The notes under the pieces were generated by a model. That model saw only the letters and a program-made list of their open reading frames with translations. It was not told the origin of the DNA and did not search any database. DNA of 64,000 bases. Source: Streptomyces sp. R41 (lineage in GTDB: Bacteria > Actinomycetota > Actinomycetes > Streptomycetales > Streptomycetaceae). This document shows, in pieces, positions 1-8,504 of this stretch. Position numbers and translations under genes: made by a program. Positions within the stretch are counted from its first letter, which is position 1; each line of letters starts with the position of its first letter. The DNA is taken from assembly GCF_041053055.1 (NCBI RefSeq), contig NZ_CP163443.1, forward strand, positions 5,873,001-5,937,000, written 5' to 3'.

Positions 1-449
1 CTGAGCGTGCCCGCGAGCGGGTGCCAGCCCCAGCCGTCGGCGAACGAGTCGACCAGGAAGAGGCCGCGGCCCGATTCCGCCGAGAAGTCGTCCGAGTCGC
101 CCGCGACCGGGCTGTCGTGACTGGGGTCGCGCACCGCGCATACCAGACGTGAGGTCCACCGCATCAAGTGCAGCCGCACGGGCGGGCCTTGGTCGTCCCG
201 AGGGGTGTCCGAGGGCAGTGCGTGCCGCAGCGCGTTGGTGACCAGCTCGGAGACCACCAGACAGACGTCGTCGAAGCGGTCGCCGATGTCCCACTGGTCC
301 AGCGTTCTGCGGGTGAACTGCCGTGCTTCGCGCACTGCTTCGTAGCGGGCGGGCAGGGCGCAGGAAGCGGCGTCGGACACGGCCGCGGGATCGAGCGGCG
401 GAAGTCCCTGCCGTAAGGGCTCGAGCATGGTCGATCCATTCGTCCCCAT
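1..449 (-). CDS. HATPase-fold regulatory protein (RsbW/anti-sigma-kinase type), C-terminus beyond window
   Basis: Reading leftward from an ATG at 449 gives a single open frame that runs off the window, so the last part is missing. About 149 residues are visible. The frame carries the N-box SELVTNALRHAL and the ATP-lid motif SGRGLFLVDSFADGWGW of the small GHKL ATPases that in Streptomyces act as anti-sigma-factor-like serine kinases. The neighbour across 298 bp is a divergent XRE/DUF5753 regulator. These two families occur together repeatedly in Streptomyces genomes, usually with a DUF397 protein, which is not present here. Partner and target are unknown. A second in-frame ATG lies eight codons downstream. 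Confidence 0.85.
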   Translation of the reverse strand, partial: MGTNGSTMLEPLRQGLPPLDPAAVSDAASCALPARYEAVREARQFTRRTLDQWDIGDRFDDVCLVVSELVTNALRHALPSDTPRDDQGPPVRLHLMRWTSRLVCAVRDPSHDSPVAGDSDDFSAESGRGLFLVDSFADGWGWHPLAGTL

Positions 450-747
450 GCGAGGCACTCCCGGGTGTTCGCGGTCGTTGCGATGCAGCGGTGGCGCGGG
501 GACCATGGTTCCGAATGCGTACAGCAGATGCAAGGGCAGATGCACGTGCACGCGCCCGAATTAGACCTTCGTCTACCAGTTCTTGCTCATTTCTTCTGTC
601 ACCTTCTTCCCTCTTGTTGCCCCTCTCCTGATCTTTTCGTGCGTGGCTCCTTTGGCTACTTTCCGTTTCCGTAATCGAACGAGTACTGCTTGAAGTGTTT
701 TAGTGGCAGACTTCGGCCCCTGAAGACGGTTGGGGAGGCGGACGAAC
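450..747. other. Intergenic region between divergent regulators
   Basis: 298 bp separate the divergent HATPase and XRE genes. The centre (about 560-680) is pyrimidine-rich and clearly lower in GC than its surroundings, as expected for promoter DNA. I cannot assign -35/-10 boxes with confidence. No conserved open frame or hairpin stands out. Confidence 0.5.
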
Positions 748-1611
748 GTGAGCGCTGGTGAGTCGAGCGGCTCGGTGGTGCGGCGCATGCTGCTGGGGTC
801 ACATCTGCGGCGCCTGCGGGAGGCGCGTGGAATCACCCGGGAAGCGGCCGGTTACTCGATCCGTGCCTCCGAATCGAAGATCAGCCGCATGGAGTTGGGA
901 CGGGTGAGCTTCAAGACGCGTGACGTCGAGGACCTGCTGACGCTGTACGGCATCACGGACGAGGTGGAGCGCACCTCCCTCGTCTCGCTCGCGAAAGAGG
1001 CCAACGTCGCGGGCTGGTGGCACAGTTACTCCGACGTCCTGCCCAGCTGGTTCCCGACCTACGTCGGCCTCGAAGGCGCGGCCCATCTGATCCGGGTCTA
1101 CGAAGTGCAGTTCGTGCACGGCCTGTTGCAGACCGAGGCGTACGCGCACGCGGTCGTCGCGCGCGGCATGAAGGGCGCGTCCGTCGCCGACATCGACCGC
1201 CGCGTGGCCCTGCGCCTGGAGCGCCAGAAGTACCTCGTATCCGAGAACGCCCCGGAGTTCCACATCGTCCTCGACGAGGCCGCGCTGCGCCGCCCGTACG
1301 GCGACCGCGAGGTGATGCGCGGACAGCTCCAGCATCTGATCGAGGTCTCGGAGCGTCCCAACGTACGGCTTCAGGTCATGCCGTTCAGCTTCGGCGGGCA
1401 CTCCGGCGAGAGCGGCTCCTTCACCATCCTGAGCTTCCCGGAGTCCGACCTGTCGGACGTCGTCTATCTGGAACAGCTGACCAGCGCGCTCTACCTGGAC
1501 AAGCGTGAGGACGTCACCCAGTACGAGAGCGCGCTGAAGCAGCTGCAACAGGACAGCCCGGGCCCTTCCGAGAGCCGCGACTTGCTGAGGGGGCTGCTCC
1601 AGCTCTCCTGA
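748..1611 (+). CDS. Helix-turn-helix XRE-family regulator with DUF5753 domain
   Basis: 287 aa from GTG 748, chosen because GGAGG at 734-738 sits nine bases upstream; a TTG at 730 in the same frame has no such site. Residues about 10-70 form a Cro/CI-type helix-turn-helix (LGSHLRRLREARGIT, then SESKISRMELGR). The remainder, from about residue 95, matches the DUF5753 (Scr1-type antitoxin-like) domain, with the typical LLQTEAYA and a conserved core around YGDREVMRGQL. Such proteins are Streptomyces developmental regulators related to the WhiJ/BldB system and usually sit with a DUF397 partner. None follows here: the next gene is an aldehyde dehydrogenase. Target genes are unknown. Confidence 0.9.
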   Translation: MSAGESSGSVVRRMLLGSHLRRLREARGITREAAGYSIRASESKISRMELGRVSFKTRDVEDLLTLYGITDEVERTSLVSLAKEANVAGWWHSYSDVLPSWFPTYVGLEGAAHLIRVYEVQFVHGLLQTEAYAHAVVARGMKGASVADIDRRVALRLERQKYLVSENAPEFHIVLDEAALRRPYGDREVMRGQLQHLIEVSERPNVRLQVMPFSFGGHSGESGSFTILSFPESDLSDVVYLEQLTSALYLDKREDVTQYESALKQLQQDSPGPSESRDLLRGLLQLS

Positions 1612-1735
1612 GCGCCTTCGCGCAGTCTCCGAAGGCGTCCTTCAACTCCCTTGAAACACAAGTACGATGACGCGTGATCAGACCGTGATCGGATGTCTGC
1701 TTCGGCAGCGCAGGGATTGAGGGATCGAGGAGCAC

Positions 1736-3196
1736 ATGTCGTCCTACTTCACCGACCTGGCCCAGCAGTACATCGATGGCGAGTGGCGCCCGGGCACCGG
1801 CTCCTGGGACATCATCGACTTCAATCCGTACGACGGTGAGAAGCTGGCGTCGATCACCATAGCCACGGCGGACGAGGTCGATCAGGCCTACCGCGCGGCC
1901 GAGCGCGCCCAGAAGGCATGGGGCGCGACCAACGCGTACGCCCGTCGCGCGGTCTTCGAGAAGGCCCTGCGCATCATCGAGGACCGCGAGGCCGAGATCA
2001 CCGAGGTGATCATCGCCGAGCTCGGCGGCACCCACCTCAAGGCCGGCTTCGAACTGCACCTCGCCAAGGAGTTCCTGCGCGAGTCGATCCAGCTGGCGCT
2101 GCGTCCCGAGGGCAAGATCCTCCCCTCGCCGATCGACGGCAAGGAGAACCGCGTCTACAAGGTCCCCGTAGGCGTCGTCGGTGTGATCAGCCCCTTCAAC
2201 TTCCCGTTCCTCCTCTCGATCAAGTCCGTCGCGCCCGCGCTCGCGCTCGGCAACGGCGTGGTCCTCAAGCCGCACCAGAACACCCCGATCGTCGGCGGCT
2301 CCCTGGTCGCCAAGGTCTTCGAGGACGCGGGCCTGCCGGGCGGTCTCCTCAATGTGGTCATCACCGACATAGCCGAGATCGGCGACGCCTTCATCGAGCA
2401 CCCGGTGCCCAAGGTCATCTCCTTCACCGGCTCCGACAAGGTCGGCCGCCACGTCGCCACGGTCTGCGCCTCCAACTTCAAGCGCTCCGTCCTCGAACTG
2501 GGCGGCAACAGCGCCCTGGTGGTCCTGGACGACGCGGACATCGACTACGCGGTCGACGCGGCGGTCTTCAGCCGCTACGTCCACCAGGGCCAGGTCTGCA
2601 TGGCCGCGAACCGTGTCCTCGTGGACCGCTCGATCGAGGCCGAGTTCACCGAGAAGTTCGTCGCCAAGGTCAGGACGCTGAAGGCCGGCGACCCGAGCGA
2701 CCCGCAGACGGTCATCGGCCCGGTCATCAACTCCTCGCAGGCGGACGCGATTTCGGGCGCCGTCGAGCAGGCGATCGCGGAGGGCGCCACGGCCCTCGTG
2801 CACGGCACGACGACCGACAACCTGGTCGAGCCCTCCGTCCTGACCGGCGTCCCCGCCGACTCGCCCCTCCTTCAGCAGGAGATCTTCGGCCCGGTCGTCT
2901 TCCTCGTGCCCTTCGACGGCGAGGAGGAGGCGGTCCGCCTCGTCAACGACACCCCGTACGGGCTGAGCGGCGCCGTCCACACGGGGGACATCGAGCGCGG
3001 CGTGCACTTCGCCAAGCAGATCGACACCGGCATGTTCCACGTCAACGACGGCACCGTGCACGACGAACCCCTGGTCCCCTTCGGCGGCGAGAAGCACTCC
3101 GGCATCGGACGCCTGAACGGCGAGACGACCGTCGACGCGTTCACCACGGTGAAGTGGATCTCGGTGCAGCACGGGCGGAGCTTCTTTCCCTTCTAG
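1736..3196 (+). CDS. NAD(P)-dependent aldehyde dehydrogenase
   Basis: 486 aa, a normal length for the ALDH superfamily; oxidises an aldehyde to the carboxylate using NAD(P). Visible motifs: the cofactor loop around SPFNFPFLLS, SFTGSDKVGR for dinucleotide binding, the general-base glutamate in ELGGN (Glu254) and the nucleophilic cysteine in GQVCMAANR (Cys288). The closing FGGEKHSGIGRLNG segment is also typical. Overall it resembles benzaldehyde/salicylaldehyde-type dehydrogenases, but the substrate cannot be read from sequence. Start ATG 1736 follows GAGGAG. The gene stands alone, with a hairpin terminator just after its stop. Confidence 0.93.
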   Translation: MSSYFTDLAQQYIDGEWRPGTGSWDIIDFNPYDGEKLASITIATADEVDQAYRAAERAQKAWGATNAYARRAVFEKALRIIEDREAEITEVIIAELGGTHLKAGFELHLAKEFLRESIQLALRPEGKILPSPIDGKENRVYKVPVGVVGVISPFNFPFLLSIKSVAPALALGNGVVLKPHQNTPIVGGSLVAKVFEDAGLPGGLLNVVITDIAEIGDAFIEHPVPKVISFTGSDKVGRHVATVCASNFKRSVLELGGNSALVVLDDADIDYAVDAAVFSRYVHQGQVCMAANRVLVDRSIEAEFTEKFVAKVRTLKAGDPSDPQTVIGPVINSSQADAISGAVEQAIAEGATALVHGTTTDNLVEPSVLTGVPADSPLLQQEIFGPVVFLVPFDGEEEAVRLVNDTPYGLSGAVHTGDIERGVHFAKQIDTGMFHVNDGTVHDEPLVPFGGEKHSGIGRLNGETTVDAFTTVKWISVQHGRSFFPF

Positions 3197-3212
3197 GACG
3201 TCCTCGGCCTGC

Positions 3213-3249
3213 CGGGCCCTTGCGGACAGAACCTGACCGCAAGGGCCCG
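3213..3249 (+). terminator. Hairpin terminator after aldehyde dehydrogenase
   Basis: Perfect 13-bp inverted repeat CGGGCCCTTGCGG (3213-3225) with CCGCAAGGGCCCG (3237-3249) and an 11-base loop. No U-tract follows, as is common for Streptomyces terminators. Confidence 0.75.
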
Positions 3250-3311
3250 TAGCTTCGTCGGTGTCAGGCAGCAGGTGCCCGGCAAGAGGTCCCGACGAAA
3301 GGCGGCCGGTC

Positions 3312-3851
3312 ATGGTGACTCATGTGCGAGCGGAGGCTCAGGGTGACGAGCGTGGGGCGTTGCTCTCCTTCCTGGAGGAACAGCGCGGCGGTATCCGCCG
3401 GGCACTGCTCGGGCTGACCGAGGAGCAGGCGGCTTCGCGCCCCAGCGCGAGCGAGCTGTCCCTGTCCGGGCTGCTCAAGCATGTCGCCGAGACCGAGCAG
3501 GGCTGGGTCGCCCGTGCCAAGGGCGAGTCGCCGGCCGTCAAGCGGGACGAGTCGAACTGGCACGAGTGTTTCGTCCTCGTCGACGGCGAGACCGTCGATG
3601 CGCAGCTCGCGTACTGGGAGAAGGTCGCTGCCGAGACGGACGCGTTCCTCCGCTCGGTGCCCAGCCTGGACGACACCTTCGCGCTCCCGAACGATCCTTG
3701 GTTCCCGCCGGAAGGGCGGGTCTCGATGCGCTGGCTGGCGCTCCATCTGATCCGCGAGACGGCCCGGCACGCCGGCCACGCCGACATCATCCGCGAGTCC
3801 CTGGACGGCGCGACCGCCTTCGAGCTGGTTGCCCGGGAGCAGGCTGGCTGA
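3312..3851 (+). CDS. DinB-like / DUF664 four-helix protein
   Basis: 179 aa from ATG 3312 (AAAGG nine bases upstream); the frame is open further upstream but family members begin near here. The pattern is that of DUF664/DinB_2 proteins, compact helix bundles that in related families hold a metal or assist thiol-dependent enzymes. Histidines likely to form the metal triad appear in LLKHVAETEQGW and in the C-terminal ALHLIRETARHAGHADIIRE. The family's function is poorly defined. Its stop lies 15 bp before the PadR regulator, so the two may be cotranscribed. Confidence 0.85.
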   Translation: MVTHVRAEAQGDERGALLSFLEEQRGGIRRALLGLTEEQAASRPSASELSLSGLLKHVAETEQGWVARAKGESPAVKRDESNWHECFVLVDGETVDAQLAYWEKVAAETDAFLRSVPSLDDTFALPNDPWFPPEGRVSMRWLALHLIRETARHAGHADIIRESLDGATAFELVAREQAG

Positions 3852-3866
3852 TCCAGGGGTCCTAAT

Positions 3867-4517
3867 GTGGACCGCATGTCAGCGATCCGTCTCCTCGTGC
3901 TCGGCGCCGTCCGCCAGCACGGGCGGGCCCACGGCTACCAGGTGCGCAACGACCTGGAGTACTGGGGCGCGCACGAGTGGTCCAACGCCAAGCCCGGCTC
4001 GATCTACCACGCGCTCAAGCAGATGGCGAAGCAGGGACTGCTGCACGCCCATGAGGTCGCGCCGTCGACGGCAGGGGGACCGCCGCGCACCGAGTACGAG
4101 ATCACGGACAAGGGCACCGAGGAGTTCCTGGCCCTCCTGCGCGAGTCCCTGACGTCGTACGACCAGAAGATGGACGTCCAGTCGGCGGCGATCGGCTTCA
4201 TCGTGGACCTGCCGAGGGGCGAGGCGGTGGCGCTCCTGAAGGAGCGGATCCGGAAGATCGAGGAGTGGCGGGCCGCGGTCACCGAGCACTACGTGCCCGA
4301 GGACGGCCCCGAACAGCTGGGCCACATCGGCGAGATCATGAACCTCTGGGTGCACACCGCCGATGCCGACGCCGAGTGGACGCGCGGCCTGATCGCGCGG
4401 ATCGAGGGCGGGGCCTACACCTTCGCGGGTGAGGGTGAGCCGTTCGTCGGCGTCCTGGCCGAGGGTGAGGAGAACCCGTACGCGACGGGGGCGCCGCACC
4501 CCGGGGACCGCGACTGA
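3867..4517 (+). CDS. PadR-family transcriptional regulator
   Basis: 216 aa. GTG 3867 is preferred over ATG 3876 because AGGGG at 3855-3859 lies seven bases upstream. The N-terminal winged helix is typical of PadR: LVLGAVRQHGRAHGYQV, then PGSIYHALKQMAKQGLL, and a wing containing TEYEITDKG. The C-terminal half is helical and matches the PadR subfamily-2 dimerisation domain. PadR proteins usually repress a neighbouring drug exporter. Here a DrrAB-type ABC exporter follows directly, with paired palindromes over its promoter, so self-contained repression of the exporter is the likely role. The inducing ligand is unknown. Confidence 0.93.
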   Translation: MDRMSAIRLLVLGAVRQHGRAHGYQVRNDLEYWGAHEWSNAKPGSIYHALKQMAKQGLLHAHEVAPSTAGGPPRTEYEITDKGTEEFLALLRESLTSYDQKMDVQSAAIGFIVDLPRGEAVALLKERIRKIEEWRAAVTEHYVPEDGPEQLGHIGEIMNLWVHTADADAEWTRGLIARIEGGAYTFAGEGEPFVGVLAEGEENPYATGAPHPGDRD

Positions 4518-4526
4518 AACAAGGGT

Positions 4527-4586
4527 AATCAAGTTTGACGAATACGTCCTCCGGGGTTACTTTCCAGAAGTAGTCAAGTTTGACTA
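4527..4586 (+). promoter_or_regulatory. Promoter of the ABC exporter with two PadR-like operators
   Basis: TTGACG (4535-4540), 17 bases, TACTTT (4558-4563) form a good housekeeping promoter. The sequence TCAAGTTTGA occurs twice: at 4529-4538, overlapping the -35 box, and inside the 16-bp palindrome 4571-4586 (arms TAGTCAA and TTGACTA), overlapping the expected start point. The centres are 45 bp apart. Both lie between padR and the exporter, as expected for repressor sites. Confidence 0.7.
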
Positions 4587-4601
4587 GCGAGGGAGAACTC
4601 A

Positions 4602-5558
4602 GTGGCCGACGCGGCGATCACCGTCGAAGGGGCACGCAAGAAGTACGGCGACAAACAGGCACTGGACGGACTCGACCTGCTGGTCGGAGGCGGCACGGTG
4701 CACGGAGTGCTCGGCCCCAACGGCGCGGGCAAGACAACCCTGGTCCGGATCCTGTCCACCCTGCTGCGGCCCGACGAAGGGCGCGTGGAGGTCGCGGGCC
4801 ACGACGTGGTGAGCGAGGCGGGCCGGGTACGGCTGCGCATCGGCCTGCTCGGTCAGCACGCCGCGCTCGACGAGGAGCTCGGCGGACGCCAGAACCTGGA
4901 GATGTTCGGACGCCTGCACCACCTGGGCGCCCGGCACGCGCGCGTGCGGGCCGACGAGCTCCTGGAGCGGTTCGGGCTCGCGGACACCGGCCGCAAGGCG
5001 GTCAAGCGCTACAGCGGCGGCATGCGGCGCCGCCTGGACCTCGCCGCGTCCCTCGTCACCGACCCGGACGTGCTCTTCCTGGACGAACCGACGACCGGCC
5101 TCGACCCGCGCGGCCGGGCGGAGGTGTGGGCGTCCGTGCGCTCGCTGGTCGGCGGCGGCACCACGGTTCTGCTCACCACGCAGTACCTGGAGGAGGCCGA
5201 CCAGCTCGCCGACCGCATTTCCGTCGTCGACCATGGGCGCGTGATCGCCGACGGCACGGCGGACGAGCTCAAGGCCCGCACGGGCGGCGACCGCATCGAC
5301 GTGGTGCTGCGCGACGCGGGCCAACTGGGCGCGGCCGTGGCCCTGTTGCCGTTCCCCGCCGAGGGCGTCTCGGTGGACACCGACCGCCGGCTCCTCAGCG
5401 CCCCGGTCACCGACCGCATGTCGGCGCTGGCCGGAGCCGTACGCGCCCTGGAGGAGGCCGGGATCGAGGCGGAGGACATCGCGCTGCGGCGGCCGACGCT
5501 GGACGAGGTGTTCCTGCACCTCACGGGAGACGACCACCGAGTGAAGGAGGCCGCGTGA
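4602..5558 (+). CDS. ABC transporter ATP-binding protein, DrrA type
   Basis: 318 aa. GTG 4602 follows GAGGGAG. All nucleotide-binding motifs are present: Walker A GPNGAGKT (residues 38-45), Q-loop [14 protein letters not shown], signature [12 protein letters not shown], Walker [17 protein letters not shown]. The switch position is glutamine ([16 protein letters not shown]), as in the daunorubicin-resistance DrrA group. The C-terminal ~90 residues match the DrrA regulatory extension. It powers the membrane partner that starts within its stop codon. Substrate unknown; multidrug or lipid-like export is typical of the family. Confidence 0.94.
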   Translation: MADAAITVEGARKKYGDKQALDGLDLLVGGGTVHGVLGPNGAGKTTLVRILSTLLRPDEGRVEVAGHDVVSEAGRVRLRIGLLGQHAALDEELGGRQNLEMFGRLHHLGARHARVRADELLERFGLADTGRKAVKRYSGGMRRRLDLAASLVTDPDVLFLDEPTTGLDPRGRAEVWASVRSLVGGGTTVLLTTQYLEEADQLADRISVVDHGRVIADGTADELKARTGGDRIDVVLRDAGQLGAAVALLPFPAEGVSVDTDRRLLSAPVTDRMSALAGAVRALEEAGIEAEDIALRRPTLDEVFLHLTGDDHRVKEAA

Positions 5559-6352
5559 GCACGACGTACGGGACGAGCCGTCCGGACGCGTACGGGGCGT
5601 ACGCCCTCGCCGACTGCTGGACCATGACCCGCCGCGAACTCGCCCACTGGGCAAGGCAACCGGTCCAAGTGGTCGTCGGTCTCGCCTTCCCCGTGATGCT
5701 GCTGCTGATGTTCGGCTATCTGATCGGCGGAGGCCGGGGCGTCGAGGGCGACTACGTCGACTTCCTGGTGCCCGGCATGCTCGCGCTGACCATGGCCTTC
5801 GGCCTGGAGGGCACGATGCTGGCCGTCACCCAGGACCTCAACAAGGGCGTGATCGACCGCTTCAGGTCGATGCCGATGGCGGGTGGCGCGGTCCTGGTGG
5901 GCCGTTCCGCCGCCGACATGCTTCAGTCGGCGCTCGGTCTCGCCGCCCTGATCGGCGTCGGGTACGTGATCGGCTGGCGTCCCCACGGAGGTCCGGGCGC
6001 CTTCCTGGGAGCCGTCGGCCTGCTCCTTCTGTTCCGTTTCGCGATGCTCTGGATCGGCATCGAGCTGGCGCTGGTCGCCGGGAAGCCGGAGATGGTCCAA
6101 GCCGTCCAGATCCTGGTCTGGCCGGTCGGCTTCCTGTCCAACGCCTTCGCGACCCCGGACTCCATGCCCGGCTGGCTGGGCACGGCGGTCGAGTGGAACC
6201 CGATGTCCCAGACGGCGACAGCGGTACGCGACCTGTTCGGCGGCCCCGGCGGGGAGCCGGGGCACGTGTGGGCGGCGGTGATCTGGCCGCTGGGCCTGCT
6301 GGCGGTGTTCTTTCCGCTGGCGGTACGGCGATTTGGGCGGCTCAGCGCGTAG
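5555..6352 (+). CDS. ABC-2 type transporter permease, DrrB type
   Basis: 265 aa from GTG 5555, which overlaps the preceding stop (GTGA) with AAGGAGG four bases upstream, so translation is coupled to the ATPase. Six hydrophobic segments can be seen, starting with [21 protein letters not shown]. The pattern with [16 protein letters not shown] and [17 protein letters not shown] is the ABC2_membrane/DrrB signature. It forms the pore of the exporter controlled by the upstream PadR gene. A convergent Uma2-family gene ends 6 bp beyond. Confidence 0.93.
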   Translation: MSTTYGTSRPDAYGAYALADCWTMTRRELAHWARQPVQVVVGLAFPVMLLLMFGYLIGGGRGVEGDYVDFLVPGMLALTMAFGLEGTMLAVTQDLNKGVIDRFRSMPMAGGAVLVGRSAADMLQSALGLAALIGVGYVIGWRPHGGPGAFLGAVGLLLLFRFAMLWIGIELALVAGKPEMVQAVQILVWPVGFLSNAFATPDSMPGWLGTAVEWNPMSQTATAVRDLFGGPGGEPGHVWAAVIWPLGLLAVFFPLAVRRFGRLSA

Positions 6353-6358
6353 TCGGGG

Positions 6359-6973
6359 TCACTCCTCGATCAGGTTGCGCAGGTCGATGTCGACCGGGAA
6401 GGGGACGACGGTGGTGAGCTTGTCGGTGTGGACGGGGCGGTCCGGGCGCGGGACGAATACGCCGCTGTCCTCGTCGCGCCAGAACTGGTGCACCTCCGGA
6501 ACGTCGTCCTCGCCCCGCTCGACGCGCCAGTAGTGGGCGATTCCGGCCTCGGCGTACATGGCGGGCTTGTGGAAACGGTCCATGCCGCGAGAGCCGGGTG
6601 AAACCACCTCGATGGCAAGTGTCACGCACGCGACCGGTGTGCAGTCCAGGGTGCGGATGTCGAGCCCGGTCCTGTCGTACACGATGATGTCCGGCTTGGG
6701 GGCGTTGTTGTCGTCGAACTGGGTCCAGCGCTCAGTGTTGACGGCGTACGGCGGCCGCTTGGCGAGAGCCAGCGAGAGGTAAAGCTGGTCTCGGACCTGG
6801 TCGTGCCACCAGCTGGTAACCCCACGTACCACGATCTTCCCATCCACGAGTTCCCAGTCGAACGGGACGTCCAGCTCCTTGACCTGGTCCCACGTCCAGC
6901 CCTCCTCGGGCGGGAACATCCAGTTCTCGGGAGTGGCCCGCGGGTGCTGCTCGGTGTGTGCCTCTGCGGCCAT
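6359..6973 (-). CDS. Uma2 family protein (DUF820, restriction-endonuclease-like fold)
   Basis: 204 aa from ATG 6973, which has GGGAG seven bases before it. Another in-frame ATG at 6985 lacks a ribosome site. The protein shows the PD-(D/E)XK layout of Uma2/DUF820: WELVDGKIVVRG, then PKPDIIVYDR, and TLAIEVVSPGSRGMDRFHK, with the acidic and lysine residues in the expected order. The family is common and multi-copy in Streptomyces and cyanobacteria. Despite the fold, no cellular role has been settled. It stands alone here. Confidence 0.9.
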   Translation of the reverse strand: MAAEAHTEQHPRATPENWMFPPEEGWTWDQVKELDVPFDWELVDGKIVVRGVTSWWHDQVRDQLYLSLALAKRPPYAVNTERWTQFDDNNAPKPDIIVYDRTGLDIRTLDCTPVACVTLAIEVVSPGSRGMDRFHKPAMYAEAGIAHYWRVERGEDDVPEVHQFWRDEDSGVFVPRPDRPVHTDKLTTVVPFPVDIDLRNLIEE

Positions 6974-7081
6974 GACTGCTCCCATGGAGGAGATCGTGAG
7001 TGGTGGTGCTCTCTGCTGTTCCCCTTACGACAGTAGTGTCACTCGCCCGAGTGAGGGGGCAACGTTCCTGCGGGCCTGGTC

Positions 7082-8488
7082 CTAGTGGTGGAAGCTGGTC
7101 GCCCTGTCCTTGTCGCGGGTCAACGGGTGTGGCTGGCGGCGCAGTTCGGGGAGCAGGCGGCTGAGGTCCTCCATGAAGAGGTCGGAGAGGTCGGTCGTGA
7201 AGCCGTTGCGGCACACCACGCGCAGGACGGACAGGTCCTCGCGGTTCGCCGGGAAGGTGTAGGCGGGCAGTAGCCAGCCTTGCTCGCGCATGCGCCGGGA
7301 CACGTCGAAGACGTCGTACGCGGTCACGTCGGGCGCCGTCGTGACGGCGAACACCGGCAACTCGTCGCCCTTGGTGAGGAGGGTGAAGTCGCCCAGCGCC
7401 TCGATGCGCTCGGCGAGGCCGCGGGCCACCTCCCGGGTCGTCTGCTGCACGGCGCGATAGCCCTCGCGGCCGAGGCGCAGGAACGTGTAGTACTGCGCCA
7501 CGACCTGCGCGCCCGGCCGGGAGAAGTTGAGCGCGAAGGTCGGCATGTCGCCGCCCAAGTAGTTGACGCGGAAGACGAGTTCCTCCGGCAGCTCGGCCGC
7601 CGATCGCCACAGCGCCCAGCCGACGCCCGGATAGACCAGGCCGTACTTGTGCCCCGAGGTATTGATCGACGACACCCTCGGCAGCCGGAAGTCCCAGACC
7701 AGGTCCTCGTCGATGAAGGGCGCGATCATGGCCCCGGAGGCGCCGTCGACATGGACGGGGACGTCCAGGCCCGTGCGCTCCTGGAGCTCGTCGAGGGCCG
7801 TGCACAGCTCGGCGATCGGCTCGTACGACCCGTCGAAGGTGGACCCGAGGATGCCGACGACCCCGATGGTGTTCTCGTCGCACAGCTCGGCCGCCGCCCG
7901 GGGATCGAGGTGGAAACGGTCGCCCTCCATCGGGACCAGGCGCGGCTCGACCTCCCAGAAGTTGCAGAACTTGTCCCAGCAGACCTGGACGTTGATGCCC
8001 ATGACGAGATTGGGGCGCGCCCCCGGGTAGCGGTCCGCGTTCCGCTGCGCCCACCGTCGCTTCAGTGCCATCCCGGCCAGCATGCACGCCTCGCTCGACC
8101 CGGTGGTCGAACAGCCCACCGCGGCCGACGGATCCGGCGCGTTCCACAGGTCGGCGAGCATCGCCACGCAGCGCCGCTCCAGCTCGGCCGTACGCGGGTA
8201 CTCGTCCTTGTCGATCATGTTCTTGTCCCGGCACTCCGCCATCAGGACCCCGGCCTGCGGTTCCATCCAGGTGGTGACGAAGGTGGCGAGGTTCAGCCGC
8301 GCGTTCCCGTCCAGCATGAGTTCGTCGTGGACGAGTTGGTACGCGATCGTGGGCGGCAGCGGGCCATCGGGGAGCCGGTGCTTCGGCGGCGCCTCGACCA
8401 TGTCGCTGACCGGATTCGTCTCCCCGTAGAACGGGTTGACGGACCTCGGGCGCTCGTCGGGCTTCTCGTGGCCTTTGTGAAGCGGCAT
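7082..8488 (-). CDS. gadB: Glutamate decarboxylase
   Basis: 468 aa, the usual length of PLP-dependent Gad enzymes, which convert glutamate to GABA and CO2 while consuming a proton. The cofactor lysine is in SINTSGHKYGLVYPG (Lys281). VHVDGASGAMIAPF carries the PLP-binding aspartate, and GSSEACMLAG is the phosphate-binding region. The gene lies 16 bp downstream of a CLC-type channel gene on the same strand. Gad plus a chloride/proton transporter is a known acid-resistance pairing, so the two probably form an operon for acid or turgor stress. The C-terminus is rich in His, Arg and Asp, as in pH-sensing Gad tails. Confidence 0.95.
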   Translation of the reverse strand: MPLHKGHEKPDERPRSVNPFYGETNPVSDMVEAPPKHRLPDGPLPPTIAYQLVHDELMLDGNARLNLATFVTTWMEPQAGVLMAECRDKNMIDKDEYPRTAELERRCVAMLADLWNAPDPSAAVGCSTTGSSEACMLAGMALKRRWAQRNADRYPGARPNLVMGINVQVCWDKFCNFWEVEPRLVPMEGDRFHLDPRAAAELCDENTIGVVGILGSTFDGSYEPIAELCTALDELQERTGLDVPVHVDGASGAMIAPFIDEDLVWDFRLPRVSSINTSGHKYGLVYPGVGWALWRSAAELPEELVFRVNYLGGDMPTFALNFSRPGAQVVAQYYTFLRLGREGYRAVQQTTREVARGLAERIEALGDFTLLTKGDELPVFAVTTAPDVTAYDVFDVSRRMREQGWLLPAYTFPANREDLSVLRVVCRNGFTTDLSDLFMEDLSRLLPELRRQPHPLTRDKDRATSFHH

Positions 8489-8504
8489 GGGGTCTCCTCA
8501 TCTC

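Noticed and set aside
1514..3313. Long minus-strand open frame opposite the aldehyde dehydrogenase
   Set aside because: It mirrors a full-length ALDH with all catalytic motifs on the plus strand; long antisense frames are expected at this GC content.
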